Below, piece after piece: positions 17,825 to 27,953 of a stretch of 64,000 nucleotides of DNA (position 1 is its first letter; every line of letters starts with the position of its first letter). Below the pieces are notes generated by a model, which saw only the letters and a program-made list of their open reading frames with translations, was not told the origin of the DNA and did no database searches. The DNA is from a virus: positions 1 through 64,000 of the IMG/VR virus record IMGVR_UViG_3300045282_000294; one strand, 5' to 3'. Both the position numbers and the translations under genes were made by a program.

Positions 17825-18106
17825 TCAGGGGGCAACCACCGTGAAGGATATGGTGTCCGTCTTCACATTGGCGAACGAGTCGGTCATCACAAGCGTCACC
17901 GTCGCGGTTTCGCCCACCGCGCCGCCGTCCACGAAAAACTGGATCTCCCGCCCCAACACGGTTGGCGTATCGACGGTGCAGGTTGCCGACGAGGACGTGG
18001 CGTCAGCGCTGACGATCGTCGCCGCATTGTCGAGCCATTTGCCGTACAAGACCGTCCACCGCCGCGTGTCGCCCGCCGTGTGAGTCTTACTGCCCAGGAT
18101 ACCCAT
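17825..18106 (-). CDS. Small beta-rich fibre/tail adaptor-like protein
   Basis: 93 residues. The opening segment (HTAGDTRRWTVLYGKWL) is followed by alternating hydrophobic strands resembling an immunoglobulin-like fold, as in phage fibre-tail adaptor proteins. It overlaps the 43-residue gene upstream by 20 nt. Confidence 0.55.
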   Translation of the reverse strand: MGILGSKTHTAGDTRRWTVLYGKWLDNAATIVSADATSSSATCTVDTPTVLGREIQFFVDGGAVGETATVTLVMTDSFANVKTDTISFTVVAP

Positions 18107-18218
18107 CGGCCTGCACCTCGATCTCTCTGATCTCGCCCGGCACCTCGATCACCCGTGACTCCTCGCGGAGCACGATAGTCCGATCTTCTTCAGGCACGAT
18201 GATGACGTCGTCGTTCAT
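18087..18218 (-). CDS. 43-residue acidic phage protein
   Basis: Read directly from the reverse strand: MNDDVIIVPEEDRTIVLREE, then a second similar unit ending EIREIEVQ. The repeating 'IVxEExRxIxV' beta pattern is a known tiny protein type in phage tail modules. It is bounded by overlapping genes on both sides, and its start follows an AGAAGC stretch. Confidence 0.7.
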   Translation of the reverse strand: MNDDVIIVPEEDRTIVLREESRVIEVPGEIREIEVQADGYPGQ

Positions 18219-18228
18219 TCTGCTTCTC

Positions 18229-18522
18229 TCATATCAGCTTCTGCACCGCAGTCTCGACCGCGGTCTGCAATGCCGCGTCGGTGATTGCGGCACCGTCAGC
18301 CTGCACCGCATCGTCGTTGACCACGGTCGAGATTACCTGATTGACTGCCATTTCTGGCGACGCCAGCGTGTTTTGTGCCCACTTATATCGAGTGGAGTGT
18401 GCAGGCACGTCAGGGGCCTCATCCGTGATGTACGCCGCATAATGACAGCAACTCACGTTGACCCGACCACGGAATGCTGTGTCCTTGGTCAGTGCATAGG
18501 TTTCTTCATACGTCAGAGCCAT
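18229..18522 (-). CDS. Conserved small structural-module protein
   Basis: 97 residues beginning MALTYEETYALTKDTAFRGR, a pattern seen in many podovirus tail modules, with a predicted helical C-terminal half. An AGGAG ribosome site precedes the start. Function not known. Confidence 0.65.
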   Translation of the reverse strand: MALTYEETYALTKDTAFRGRVNVSCCHYAAYITDEAPDVPAHSTRYKWAQNTLASPEMAVNQVISTVVNDDAVQADGAAITDAALQTAVETAVQKLI

Positions 18523-18531
18523 TGTGGTCTC

Positions 18532-20088
18532 CTATGGTCCCTCTAATGCCGCAACGCGAGCGCGCAGAGCTTTGATTTCCTGGATCAGCAGCGGCACGAA
18601 CTTGCTGTAGTCGACAGCCCACATGTCGAGCGTCGGGTCGTGCGTTACCGCCTCGGGAAAGACCTGGATCGCCTGCTGCGCTACCACACCATGCGCGCGT
18701 GCTCCGGTGGACCGCCACGCAAAATTATAGACCTGCATGGCATCGAGAGCCGGCCCGGCATCAAATGCCTGAAAGTCCGTCTTCAACCGCTCGTCGGACG
18801 ACGTGTTGTAGGACGTAGCTGTCGCTGTCGTTAAGATGGTGCCGACCTGCGTCCCGGCGGCGTTGTAGAACACGGCCGGGTAAGAATTGTCAGTGCCCGG
18901 GCGGCAGGTCACGCCGAAGGTGGTACCGCCTGCGTAGCCGACGTTGATGGCTGTCGCCACCGCAGCGTATGCGCTAGAGCCAGCTCGCACTAAAGGTGTT
19001 GTTATGTAGGGTGTTGTAATGTTGGTCGGGACATTCATTGCGCCATTAGCGATCGAGCACTGCAGCGTGCCGCTGTTGTCGCGAAACTCGTGCGTCGTCT
19101 GATAGTGCGTGTTGAACCCGATGGCGCTGGTGCCGAGCGCCAGCCGCGTCAGCCCATCCGGCCCGGCCAGGTAGTTGTAGTTCGCGTCGTGCTGCAAGAA
19201 CGCGTTGCTGCCGGTGTAAATATTCCCGCTCAAGGTCAGGGAACCACTCAGCGTCAGCGATGCCGCGCTCGGGGCGCCGGGGAGGACCACGTTGTTAGCG
19301 ATCCCGAGGTTCCCGGCATTGACCCGCAGCGTGCCGTCGATGTTGAGCGAGAGCGTCGTGCCGGCTAATGCCAGCGGCGGGGTCGCGGTGGCAACGCCCA
19401 CTGTCCCTTGTGCGCCGGTCGGGCCAGTCGCACCTGCTCCACCCGGTGTACCGGCTGTGCCCTGTGATCCCGTCGGTCCAGTGGCCCCCGCAGGCCCCGC
19501 ACCACCCGCCGTTCCGGCAGAACCAGTAGGTCCAGTCGCCCCGATCGTGCCAGCTGTTCCTTGCGGTCCGGTTGCGCCAGCGGGGCCTATTCCACCAGGG
19601 GCGCCAACACCCCCAACGGCCCCCGTGGGTCCGGTTGCGCCCGCGGTCCCGCTGCTGCCTTGCGATCCTGTAGGGCCAAGCGGCCCTGCACTGCCGGGGC
19701 TACCGACGCTGCCAGTATCACCCTTCGCGCCTTGTGGACCAGTCGCTCCCGTAGGCCCAGCACCCGCTGGCGGCACCGTCACCCAGTTTGCGTCCTGGCG
19801 ACCATACAAACTGCCATCGACGGGCGCGTCGTCGAACTCATACGGCGCCATCGACATCCAGTCGCCATCGGCGCGCCCGTAGCATTGACCGTCGAACGGC
19901 GCGTCCGAGGTAATCGCACCGTCAGTCCCCGCGGCGCCCGCCGCTCCGGTCGGCCCGGTCGGGCCAGCAACTCCCGTCGGCCCAGGCGGTCCAGCGCCGT
20001 CAAAATTCGCTGGCCCAGTCGGCCCGGTATTCCCGGCCACCACCACCGGGAACGCTTTGACCGGAGCTGCTGGGATGACGCTGACCAT
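18532..20088 (-). CDS. Tail fibre with collagen-like stalk and C-terminal Peptidase S74 chaperone
   Basis: 518 residues from ATG 20086-20088 ([11 protein letters not shown]). The longer frame upstream is low quality. After a short N-terminal anchor [13 protein letters not shown] comes a long Gly-x-y collagen-like stalk (~25-225), a beta-rich shaft, and a C-terminal S74 domain. The S74 domain begins at [10 protein letters not shown], contains AHGVVAQQ and ends in a coiled coil ([17 protein letters not shown]). S74 domains trimerise the fibre and cleave themselves off at the Ser of SDERLK. It is part of a set of alternative fibre genes. Confidence 0.88.
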   Translation of the reverse strand: MVSVIPAAPVKAFPVVVAGNTGPTGPANFDGAGPPGPTGVAGPTGPTGAAGAAGTDGAITSDAPFDGQCYGRADGDWMSMAPYEFDDAPVDGSLYGRQDANWVTVPPAGAGPTGATGPQGAKGDTGSVGSPGSAGPLGPTGSQGSSGTAGATGPTGAVGGVGAPGGIGPAGATGPQGTAGTIGATGPTGSAGTAGGAGPAGATGPTGSQGTAGTPGGAGATGPTGAQGTVGVATATPPLALAGTTLSLNIDGTLRVNAGNLGIANNVVLPGAPSAASLTLSGSLTLSGNIYTGSNAFLQHDANYNYLAGPDGLTRLALGTSAIGFNTHYQTTHEFRDNSGTLQCSIANGAMNVPTNITTPYITTPLVRAGSSAYAAVATAINVGYAGGTTFGVTCRPGTDNSYPAVFYNAAGTQVGTILTTATATSYNTSSDERLKTDFQAFDAGPALDAMQVYNFAWRSTGARAHGVVAQQAIQVFPEAVTHDPTLDMWAVDYSKFVPLLIQEIKALRARVAALEGP

Positions 20089-20104
20089 TAATGGGCCTCG
20101 TGCA

Positions 20105-21166
20105 TCATGGCTCGAACACCCCGCCACTGCCGGTGGCGCCCGCGACTGTCCCAGGGGGCGTCCGCCCTCCCATGCTGATGATCGAGTTCTCGACAACGCT
20201 GTACTGCTGCCCAAAGCAACCCGTGTTGTTTATGGCAGTCGCGCTGTCCCACTGCTGCACCGACAACGACTCGCACAACAAAAACACATCGGCGGTGATG
20301 TTGGTGAAATAATAATTCGATGTCTCCCCCGTATCCAGATTGGCACCAGTGGTCGTGGAATGCCGTTCGACTTGAACGACCGACGAGACGTGATTGCTGG
20401 CGCCGATAAACGACATTGTCCCAAAAGCCGTCGTAAAAAACCCGCCGTTGACAATCCAAAGCATGACGCTCGGATAGGCGGCGACCTCCATCGAAATCTG
20501 GCAACTTTGTGCAATCAATTGCGAACTATCCGCCCTGATCCCAGTAACGCGGAATGACGATGCAACATTCATGACGATCGATACGCCGCTGATGTGCGTC
20601 GATGAGATACCGAACAGCAACAACGATATCACTTCATTCGAATACACGACCGGCAAGATGCGGTAGGCCGTGAGGTTGGCGGGGTCACCAATGATCGCAA
20701 TATTCCCACTAAATGGGCCGATTACTGCCCCCGCATAGTCGCCCGCAACACCCAGCCGCATGTTGATGGTCGCCCCCGCCGACCCGACATAGCGCGTGCG
20801 GACGGTAGCCCAGCAGCCATTGATCGTGCGGAACGCACTCGCCGGCGTGTTGGCAGAGCCGTCATTGGCGTCATCGCCGTCGGGCCGGATCCAAAAGGTG
20901 GCGTCGCTTACCAAAAGCGTCAGGCCAGAACCGGTTGGACCGGTTGCTCCGGTATTCGCCGCGGTCCCGGGAACCCCGGTTGGCCCGGTCGGTCCAGTCG
21001 GCCCGCCGCACGGCCCGGTCGGGCCCGACGGCCCTGACGGCCCAGTCACGAAAGGCCCGGTCGCGCCAGTCGGCCCGGTCGGTCCACCAGCCGGTCCGGT
21101 CGGGCCGTTGACGACGACAACCGGCATCGCTGCAACGGGTGCAGGCGTATTCGATTGCGTCGACAT
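20105..21166 (-). CDS. Collagen-like fibre protein
   Basis: 353 residues. The N-terminal anchor ([17 protein letters not shown]) nearly matches those of two other fibre genes here. It is followed by a short collagen-like Gly-x-y stalk (to ~residue 100) and a C-terminal beta-rich domain of ~240 residues beginning [20 protein letters not shown], which resembles the beta-helix entry motif of polysaccharide-binding fibres. It is probably a receptor-binding or decorative fibre. Confidence 0.75.
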   Translation of the reverse strand: MSTQSNTPAPVAAMPVVVVNGPTGPAGGPTGPTGATGPFVTGPSGPSGPTGPCGGPTGPTGPTGVPGTAANTGATGPTGSGLTLLVSDATFWIRPDGDDANDGSANTPASAFRTINGCWATVRTRYVGSAGATINMRLGVAGDYAGAVIGPFSGNIAIIGDPANLTAYRILPVVYSNEVISLLLFGISSTHISGVSIVMNVASSFRVTGIRADSSQLIAQSCQISMEVAAYPSVMLWIVNGGFFTTAFGTMSFIGASNHVSSVVQVERHSTTTGANLDTGETSNYYFTNITADVFLLCESLSVQQWDSATAINNTGCFGQQYSVVENSIISMGGRTPPGTVAGATGSGGVFEP

Positions 21167-21178
21167 CAGCCAAACCCC

Positions 21179-23008
21179 CTAGCTCACGTAAACCTGCGGG
21201 TCGACATAGTACGTCGTATTAGGTTTTGCGGCGCGCACACGCACATGTATATACCCCGGAAGCCCCGGCGGCGGCGATGATAAAGTCGCCGTCATCTTGA
21301 AAGCCGACCAGATATCAGGGGCGTTGCTCCAGACCGACGCATCCGATGCCAGCGGAGCGCTGGGCGCGAAGAAGTCTGCCTTGGTCGTGTTGATGGTCGT
21401 ACCGAGCGGAGACGCGGTCGAGCCCATATATTCGATCTCCAGCCAGATATCGTCGTTGTTCGGCACGACATCGTCGGGAACCGCCCCGAGCACCGTGATG
21501 CTGACGGGCTTGCCGACAGTCGCATTCCAGATTGCATACGGCTCGGCAAAGAACGGCCGCTGCCACTGCGGGTTCGCCGTCGTGACGATCTTGCGGCTCT
21601 GCCGCTGGTTGGTCGGGTCGATAGAACCGCCAACGCGCGTGATCGAGGTTTCCGTCGTCTCGGTGCCGTCGCAACTGTATTTAGTCGACGTGTAATAGCC
21701 CGTGCTGTCACTGCCGCTGCGTACAAACTGGATAACGCCCCCGGGCACATGAGGTGGACCGACTGTAAGAGATGCATTCAGCTTGCAGTCCTTGACCAGC
21801 AAATACCCGGGTACGTTCGTAAGATTAAAAGCGGTAAGATTAGCTACCTGACTGAGGTCGAGAGCCTCGAGAGTGACGCTGCTGACGGCAGCACTTAAGC
21901 CGGAAAAACCGGGCCCAAACGTTAGCAATGCGGTTGGCGTGGCCGAACCAGGCTCCAATACCGGCCCGGTATTTTGCCAGATGAACGCCCCGCTCGCCGG
22001 CACAATCCCATTTAACGGATTAAAGAACCATGTCGTGCAGTTGTTGAAAACAACCATTGCCTGCAGCACGCCGGTGCCGCCGATTTGGATATATGTCGGG
22101 GCACCGGGAGACCCGCCCTCGATCCGGAAAGAACATTTGTCGAAATATAGATATGAGCCGGCATTCGGCGTAAGGATGAGATACGAAAAACCTGACGTCA
22201 GCCCAACCCCTGCCTTGAACGTTATGCCATACACATACAGTGTGCCGATCATCTGGTAGGTAAAATTGACATTAGCCGTGGTCGAAACCGTGGCCCCCGT
22301 TGCCAACGCCGTCGGCGGATAAGGGCCGGCGTGGTTGTGGCAGAGCAACCTGCCGCCGTTGACGTTATCGCCTTGAGAGAAGGGTCCCCAGTCGATTGCC
22401 GTCGCCTGGGATTCGGCATGGTTGTCGCCGACATAAACCGTGTCGCCATCCCCGAACCAGCCGGTCCTGAAAGCGCTTGCAATCCGCGCATGCGGAGCAC
22501 CCCCGCCGACGAAGTTGCCGACCGGGCCCAACGATATCCAAGACACCGAACCATCAGTCGTCGTGACGCCCGCCGTGTTGCTGAACGCGGGCTCGGAAGT
22601 CCCTATCACCCCAGCAGTCTGGCATATCTGATAGCTCGCGCCGTTGTTGCGCTTGACGATCGTTCCCAAGGTCGCGAGGGTGTCGATCGCCCTGGCTGCC
22701 GACCAGGTCGGCGTGTTCGCCGCGTCACCATTGACGGCGCCAATGCCCGTGCACTCCATCCACGTCACCGAGCCGTCGGTCGTCTTCGTTCCGCGCCCGG
22801 TACTCCACGTCGCATCCGCCGCGGCGGACGTCGTGCCGGCAACGATACAAACAAACACCCGCTCGTCGTTGATCGGAGGCTTGGCGAATTGGCGAACCAG
22901 TTTGCCGGCAACGACTGCTGTGCTTGGCTGGCGCTGGGCGACGGCGTAATAGCCGGTCGTCGACTGGTTACCGGCGTTGACGTACCAGGTTGTCGTATAG
23001 TCCGCCAT
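21179..23008 (-). CDS. Large fibre/tailspike-like protein
   Basis: 609 residues, beta-rich and Gly/Thr/Ser-rich. N-terminal WYVNAGNQST is followed by two carbohydrate-binding-like modules with GTSEPAF...TDGSVSW-type motifs (~50-165). Then HARIASAFRTGWFGDGDTVY and a long region with the look of a right-handed beta-helix. No catalytic site is evident. It stands among fibre genes and probably recognises host glycans. Confidence 0.7.
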   Translation of the reverse strand: MADYTTTWYVNAGNQSTTGYYAVAQRQPSTAVVAGKLVRQFAKPPINDERVFVCIVAGTTSAAADATWSTGRGTKTTDGSVTWMECTGIGAVNGDAANTPTWSAARAIDTLATLGTIVKRNNGASYQICQTAGVIGTSEPAFSNTAGVTTTDGSVSWISLGPVGNFVGGGAPHARIASAFRTGWFGDGDTVYVGDNHAESQATAIDWGPFSQGDNVNGGRLLCHNHAGPYPPTALATGATVSTTANVNFTYQMIGTLYVYGITFKAGVGLTSGFSYLILTPNAGSYLYFDKCSFRIEGGSPGAPTYIQIGGTGVLQAMVVFNNCTTWFFNPLNGIVPASGAFIWQNTGPVLEPGSATPTALLTFGPGFSGLSAAVSSVTLEALDLSQVANLTAFNLTNVPGYLLVKDCKLNASLTVGPPHVPGGVIQFVRSGSDSTGYYTSTKYSCDGTETTETSITRVGGSIDPTNQRQSRKIVTTANPQWQRPFFAEPYAIWNATVGKPVSITVLGAVPDDVVPNNDDIWLEIEYMGSTASPLGTTINTTKADFFAPSAPLASDASVWSNAPDIWSAFKMTATLSSPPPGLPGYIHVRVRAAKPNTTYYVDPQVYVS

Positions 23009-23016
23009 GCCATCCT

Positions 23017-23184
23017 CTAGACGAACGGATGGATGACGAAGGGTGCCGCCGCGCTCGGCGGCGGCGGCGACACAACAGCACCGACGTTCGAAATTACCTG
23101 GGTCTTGCCAATACCGGGATCGGTCGTGATGACCGATCCAAGCCCAGCGCGCGAAGCGCTCAACGTCTGCGTCTTCGTGCTCAT
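23017..23184 (-). CDS. 55-residue linker gene between fibres
   Basis: Read from the reverse strand: MSTKTQTLSASRAGLGS through to a Pro-rich end (SPPPPSAAAPFVIHPFV). It starts within a 4-nt ATGA overlap with the stop of the SPRY fibre gene upstream, so it is probably translationally coupled. It may be a small fibre accessory protein; family unknown. Confidence 0.65.
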   Translation of the reverse strand: MSTKTQTLSASRAGLGSVITTDPGIGKTQVISNVGAVVSPPPPSAAAPFVIHPFV

Positions 23185-25268
23185 GTGATCGTCACCTGGG
23201 GATTGACCCAGACTGTGGTCGACACCTTGCCAAGCCGCACCAGCCCGCGCACACGGCCGGCAACTTGCGGCGTGAACGTTACCTGCAGCTTCTGCTTGGC
23301 AAGGCCAGTGCCGCCAGACAACCCCGCTGCGAAACCGGAAGGCACGCTGCCAGTGAAAGAACTCGCGCCAAAATTAGCAGTGGCGCCGTCGCCGGACGCT
23401 CCCGGCGCAACGAGCGGGAACAAGGCGGCGCTCAAATTAACAGTGTTGATGCTGAAGCCTCCCGTTCCGGTCGCCGGGTTAGCCGTGCCGCTGCTGTTCC
23501 AATTGCCCGATGGCGCGACCCGGAACCAAACCAGTTGTGCAGTCACGTCAACCGCAACACCGATGACGTCACCGGCAGATCGCGCCCCCAAATGGTAGAC
23601 AGTACCGCCATTATCAATGTAAATGTCTCCGTTGTTGTACATCAGCACCACCCTGACTGGAGTGGGGCCGCAATTGGCCAAATTTGCTGCCGCCGTACCA
23701 AAGCCAACACCCGTATTGGCATTGGAAATGGTTCCCAGCGTAAATTCCCAATAGTACTTGCCGGAGCTGATGGAAGTGATCGTGCGGACACCGCCCTGCC
23801 CGGTGCCCGTGGCGGTGAGATTGCCACCGCTAAGCGTGACGTTCAAAAGGTCCGCCGGGTTGAAGGTTGTAAAACCCGTGTTCCAGGTCACGGTCGAAGT
23901 CGGTAGCGCCGCGGCAGGGGTCAGCACCGTCGCCAGGCTGTCGCCAAAGCTCGCGCGCGTGGTGCCGGACGTGCCCATGTACTCAAGCATCAGCCGGATG
24001 TCGTCATTGTTGAGCGAGCCAGACGAGATGATTTCCACCGTCGCCGTCTTCGACGAGCCAATCGCAGTATTCTCGACATCGAGCCAGAAGCTGTCGAGCG
24101 GGAGAGTAAATTTATCGGAGCGCGACGAGGACACTAGCTTGAGGCTGTAGGCAGCAACGTCGTCCTGCGCCCCGCCGCTCAGCGTCGTGCTGCGGTCAGT
24201 GGTGACGGTGCCGGCCGCGACGTAGCGCTCGTTGAGGGTGTTGGTGCCGTCGTAGCAGTTGACCAGCTCGACCTCGTCGTTGGTCGGTTGGCCAGCCACC
24301 GGCGTACTGAGCCGCGTCAACCCTGACGCGATGCGACAACTGTCCAGAAGCACCTTGATAGCCGCAGAAGCGTTAAGGGTAACCAAAGTGCCGGTCAGCG
24401 CGCTGAGATCCACGCCCCGCGCCGTGAGGTTGAGGATGGCGGTTGAGCTTGGAGCAATCAGCGAAGTCGGGATTGTTGCCCCAGCAATAGCGGACGGCGT
24501 GTTGAGCCACGTCAAAAGCGTATCGAAGCCACCTGTCACGGTTATCGTCTGGCTGGCGTGACTGAACTGCAGCGTCGTGTTGTCCCAGGTAATTCTGGCG
24601 AAGGCGGCAAACGATATCCGGCTGCTTGCATTGTTGTTGGTCAGCACAATGGCGCAGTTCTTGAAATACTGGGCCTTGTTGCCACCGCTGTTGAAAGAAA
24701 GAGTAAAAACACTGGTCCCCGTCAACGTGAACGTGACGCCCTGCCAGTATGTTTCGCAGATAGCATCCAGTATGAAATTGCCGCCAGCCGAAATAACGGC
24801 CCCAGATGCGAGGTCGGCTGCTACCGGCGGGACGCTGCCGGCCCGATTGACCGAAATGATCTGCACCACGCCGAAGGCCGCAGCGAAAGCATTGAACCAG
24901 TAAGTCGCGGCGCCAGCATTCGTCTCGCTGTGGTCGCTCGACAGGAACACCCGGTCCCCGACCACGGGACGGTTGTTGCCGGCATTCGATATTGCGAAAA
25001 GCGTACCGGCGGCGGCACTCCAGCCGTAGGTGGACTGGCCAGCGACGTTGGTGAAAACCGCGCCGCCGTTGGTGACCGTGCCGTTGTTTGCCGCTGGCCA
25101 CGTCGGTTCGGTGCCGCTGGTGGTGCCGGCAGTAGTGCAACGGAACACGTATTGCGCCCCCGCCGCCGCCGCTGTCGGCCGCACGAACTGCCCCACGGTA
25201 TAGGCGGTACTCGCGGCCCAGGCGGACACCGCGGCATAGGTAACGGACGAAACGAACCAGTCAGCCAT
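23181..25268 (-). CDS. Fibre protein with SPRY/B30.2-like domain
   Basis: 695 residues from ATG 25266-25268 (MADWFVSSV). An N-terminal carbohydrate-binding-like module contains AYTVGQFVRP and GTEPTWP...TNGGAVF. A long beta-rich middle follows. A SPRY-like domain lies at ~520-670, recognised by SSGKYYWEFTL, the GVGFG strand, GDIYIDNGG and AGDVIGVAVD. SPRY domains bind ligands and recur in phage fibres. It overlaps the next gene by 4 nt. Confidence 0.82.
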   Translation of the reverse strand: MADWFVSSVTYAAVSAWAASTAYTVGQFVRPTAAAAGAQYVFRCTTAGTTSGTEPTWPAANNGTVTNGGAVFTNVAGQSTYGWSAAAGTLFAISNAGNNRPVVGDRVFLSSDHSETNAGAATYWFNAFAAAFGVVQIISVNRAGSVPPVAADLASGAVISAGGNFILDAICETYWQGVTFTLTGTSVFTLSFNSGGNKAQYFKNCAIVLTNNNASSRISFAAFARITWDNTTLQFSHASQTITVTGGFDTLLTWLNTPSAIAGATIPTSLIAPSSTAILNLTARGVDLSALTGTLVTLNASAAIKVLLDSCRIASGLTRLSTPVAGQPTNDEVELVNCYDGTNTLNERYVAAGTVTTDRSTTLSGGAQDDVAAYSLKLVSSSRSDKFTLPLDSFWLDVENTAIGSSKTATVEIISSGSLNNDDIRLMLEYMGTSGTTRASFGDSLATVLTPAAALPTSTVTWNTGFTTFNPADLLNVTLSGGNLTATGTGQGGVRTITSISSGKYYWEFTLGTISNANTGVGFGTAAANLANCGPTPVRVVLMYNNGDIYIDNGGTVYHLGARSAGDVIGVAVDVTAQLVWFRVAPSGNWNSSGTANPATGTGGFSINTVNLSAALFPLVAPGASGDGATANFGASSFTGSVPSGFAAGLSGGTGLAKQKLQVTFTPQVAGRVRGLVRLGKVSTTVWVNPQVTIT

Positions 25269-26344
25269 TACTGCAGCGCCTTGATGCTGTACGAATACGT
25301 GCCCTGCACGCCCCACATCATGATCGAGAACTTGTTCCCGTTGGTGGTGGTGAGTGCGTCACCCGTGTTGCTGCCGACCGTCCAGCCTGTGAACGTCACA
25401 GCCCCGGCACTCGCCTGATTGATGATCGTCAGGATGCAGCTCCCTGCCTGCGATGGGGCCGTGATGGTGAACGCCCCGTTGTTGTTGACGTACTGGATCG
25501 GGTTGAGCGCGAAATCGACCGTGATGTTGCCGGTCGCATACCCGAACGGCGTCGAGTAAACACCGCCGCTCAAATTCTGCCCGGTTGCGCCGAGCAGCAT
25601 GACACCCGCCGGCGCCGACCCCGTCGAGCCTGCTGCACCCGTCGGCCCTGTCGTTCCAACGCCGGTTGGGCCCGTCGGGCCGGTCGTTCCCACGGCAGAC
25701 GCCCCGGTCGATCCGGTCGGTCCAGTTGGGCCCGTTCCGAACGGGCCGGTCGGCCCAAGCCCGCCCGCTCCAGTTGCCCCCGTTGGGCCCGTGATTGCTG
25801 GCCCCGTCGGCCCCGTTACACCAACAGCCGCGGTTCCAGTGGGCCCGGTTACCCCTGCGCCAGTCGGCCCGCTCGCGCCGGTTGGCCCGGTCGCCCCCGC
25901 ACCGGTTGCCCCGGTCGGCCCTCCGAGCGGACCCGTCACTCCGGTCGGGCCAGTCGGCCCGATGATGCTGATCCCCGGATCGCCTGGCGTCCCGGTCGCA
26001 CCGGTCGCACCCGTTGCGCCGGTGACCGAGGCCGTGCCTGGAATACCCTGATGGCCAGTCGCCCCCGTGGGTCCCGTGCCGAGCGGCCCAGAGGGACCGG
26101 TCGTTCCCATCGGACCAGTCTGACCAATCGGGCCAGTCGGCCCGGTCGGTGCCGCGGGACCTGTAGGACCTGCTGCACCAGTGGGTCCAGCACCGCTCGG
26201 ACCCGTTGGCCCCGTTGCGGCAGTACCCGTCGTGCCAGCTTGCCCCGTCGGACCCGTCGGTCCACCCGACGGCCCCGTATGCCCGCTGACGACAACGACC
26301 GGACGGACCGCGATGGGAGCAGGGTCGCTGTCGATGATCGGCAT
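25268..26344 (-). CDS. Collagen-like fibre protein
   Basis: 358 residues. The N-terminal anchor [18 protein letters not shown] is shared with the two other collagen-like fibres. The stalk of Gly-x-y triplets (mostly GPTGPTG/GATGATG) is the longest in the window, ~residues 20-245. A ~110-residue C-terminal beta domain ends the protein. The stop/start overlap with the SPRY fibre gene is 1 nt. Probably trimeric; receptor-binding by analogy. Confidence 0.8.
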   Translation of the reverse strand: MPIIDSDPAPIAVRPVVVVSGHTGPSGGPTGPTGQAGTTGTAATGPTGPSGAGPTGAAGPTGPAAPTGPTGPIGQTGPMGTTGPSGPLGTGPTGATGHQGIPGTASVTGATGATGATGTPGDPGISIIGPTGPTGVTGPLGGPTGATGAGATGPTGASGPTGAGVTGPTGTAAVGVTGPTGPAITGPTGATGAGGLGPTGPFGTGPTGPTGSTGASAVGTTGPTGPTGVGTTGPTGAAGSTGSAPAGVMLLGATGQNLSGGVYSTPFGYATGNITVDFALNPIQYVNNNGAFTITAPSQAGSCILTIINQASAGAVTFTGWTVGSNTGDALTTTNGNKFSIMMWGVQGTYSYSIKALQ

Positions 26345-26763
26345 CAGCCCACCGGGGGATAAGTGACACCCTGCACGACCTGCACAACGCCATGCATCAG
26401 TGGAACGCGCACCGTGGTCTGATAAATCATGACCAGGTCATAGACATAAATGCCGGGACGCAGACTGGCCTGGATGTCGGCCGGGTCGACCTGGAAATGG
26501 ATCACGCGCTGGATCGGATCGTCGACAATGATCCGACCATTCGCCGTGGTCAGCGACAGCAACGGCACGGTGTCGTAGGGATTGAGCTGCACGTCCATCT
26601 CGAACGTCGACCCGACCAGATCCCACGTGGTGTCGTCGGGCTTCCAGAACTGAAACGCATCCTGCCAAGTGCCGTTGTTGTCGATCTGTAGGTCGTTCCG
26701 CGACGAGGTGACGCTGTGCATATCCCACTTGCTGTACCTGGCCGCCGATGCCCCCATGCCCAT
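26344..26763 (-). CDS. Hypothetical structural protein of the tail module
   Basis: 139 residues, beta-rich. Contains [17 protein letters not shown] and [15 protein letters not shown], resembling small phage proteins with an immunoglobulin-like fold placed between tail-tube and fibre genes. It overlaps the collagen-like fibre gene by 1 nt. Confidence 0.65.
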   Translation of the reverse strand: MGMGASAARYSKWDMHSVTSSRNDLQIDNNGTWQDAFQFWKPDDTTWDLVGSTFEMDVQLNPYDTVPLLSLTTANGRIIVDDPIQRVIHFQVDPADIQASLRPGIYVYDLVMIYQTTVRVPLMHGVVQVVQGVTYPPVG

Positions 26764-26767
26764 GCGC

Positions 26768-27415
26768 TCACCTCAACGTTAGGGGCGTCGGATTGACGTT
26801 GTACGTGCTGACCCCGCCGCGCTGGCCCGACACGCTGAACTGCTGCGGATACGCCCAGGCCTGCGAGCCGATTGTGTTCGCACGCATCGCCGCCACCCGT
26901 GCCTTGGCAATGCCATCGCGAAACTTCGCCAGATGAAAATTCCCCACAGCCTGATTCGAATAGCTCTGGCCAGGCTGTAGCATCATGTTGCCGAGGATGC
27001 CGTGGAGGATGACGCGGCTATGCGCCGGCAACACCCACTCCGGGATATGCGGCGGTGAGCAGCACAGCGGATCGGTGACGTTCTTGACCACCACCGCCGT
27101 CATCGGCTGCGTGTTGCTGTACGGATAGATAAACCGCACCATGCCGATGACCGGCATCACCGCCGCCTGCGGCACGTTGTTCTGGTCGACCACGCCGTTG
27201 AGCCGCAGAATGCGGCCGGTCAACGGCATCAGCGGATACTCGAGCGTATTGGGGATGACGGTGAACTGGATCGCTTCCTGCCAGCAGTTCGAGCCGTCGA
27301 AGAACTCCTCCAGCGTGTCGAAGAGCTGGACTTTCAATTGGGCATCGGACGCCCCGGTCAACGCGACCTGCGCCTGCCCGAGCAGCTTTACCCAATACCC
27401 TTCTAAACGGCCCAT
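26768..27415 (-). CDS. Tail tube/adaptor-type protein
   Basis: 215 residues. Position two genes downstream of the capsid gene and length fit a podovirus tail-tubular-A or stopper-type protein. The sequence has a helical N-terminus, a beta-rich middle (EYPLMPLTGRILRLNGVVDQ) and a helical C-terminus (FHLAKFRDGIAKARVAAMRA). The family is not certain. Confidence 0.62.
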   Translation of the reverse strand: MGRLEGYWVKLLGQAQVALTGASDAQLKVQLFDTLEEFFDGSNCWQEAIQFTVIPNTLEYPLMPLTGRILRLNGVVDQNNVPQAAVMPVIGMVRFIYPYSNTQPMTAVVVKNVTDPLCCSPPHIPEWVLPAHSRVILHGILGNMMLQPGQSYSNQAVGNFHLAKFRDGIAKARVAAMRANTIGSQAWAYPQQFSVSGQRGGVSTYNVNPTPLTLR

Positions 27416-27418
27416 CGC

Positions 27419-27877
27419 TTACTGCCCTTGCCCTTGCGCCTGCCGCCCAGGCCCAGACCCGCCGGCAATGCCCGGTAGCGCACGCCCGACCAGCCCGGTC
27501 GAGAACATCTGCAAAAACGTTGTCGCCCGCGCGTCCATGTAGTCTTCCTGGTCGCGCTCGAGCGCGTGCCCGCACAGCCCATGCAAGATCGCCAGCCGGA
27601 ACTGCGGCTCCATATCCACATAGGTGTCGTCAACCACGGTGAACGCCTGCGTCTGCCCCTTGACCGGCGGATTGTAAACAAAAAGGTCGGCTCGCAACCG
27701 ACGAGCCTCAAGGAGGGTCACGTTGAGTGCCGTGACCAGGGAGGAGTCGTCATAACGGTAAGGCGGGATCAGGTCCTGCAACAGCGTCCGCGCGTCAGCA
27801 ATCAAGTCGGCGACGGTGCCTAACGTGGGCATGTCGCGATCCGAAAAATTGCCAAAGTAAGAAGCGGAAGTGGGCAT
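27419..27877 (-). CDS. Head-tail adaptor candidate
   Basis: 152 residues from ATG 27875-27877 (MPTSASYFG), which has an AAGGGAG ribosome site; a 66-nt longer reading frame is not needed. The sequence has a helical bundle pattern (ADARTLLQDLIPPYRYDDSSL; DDTYVDMEPQFRLAILHGL) like gp6/gp11-type head-tail adaptors. It is the first gene after the capsid gene, where adaptors are expected. Confidence 0.68.
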   Translation of the reverse strand: MPTSASYFGNFSDRDMPTLGTVADLIADARTLLQDLIPPYRYDDSSLVTALNVTLLEARRLRADLFVYNPPVKGQTQAFTVVDDTYVDMEPQFRLAILHGLCGHALERDQEDYMDARATTFLQMFSTGLVGRALPGIAGGSGPGRQAQGQGQ

Positions 27878-27953
27878 CGCACTCCCTTTCAGAAGAGTAA
27901 CGAGCGGTGCTTTGCTTATAACCCTGCACCGCTCGTAACCCAACAGTTAGTTG

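Noticed and set aside
20089-20214. Upstream extension of the S74 fibre gene
   Set aside because: The added residues are low quality, while the ATG at 20086-20088 begins an anchor shared with other fibres.
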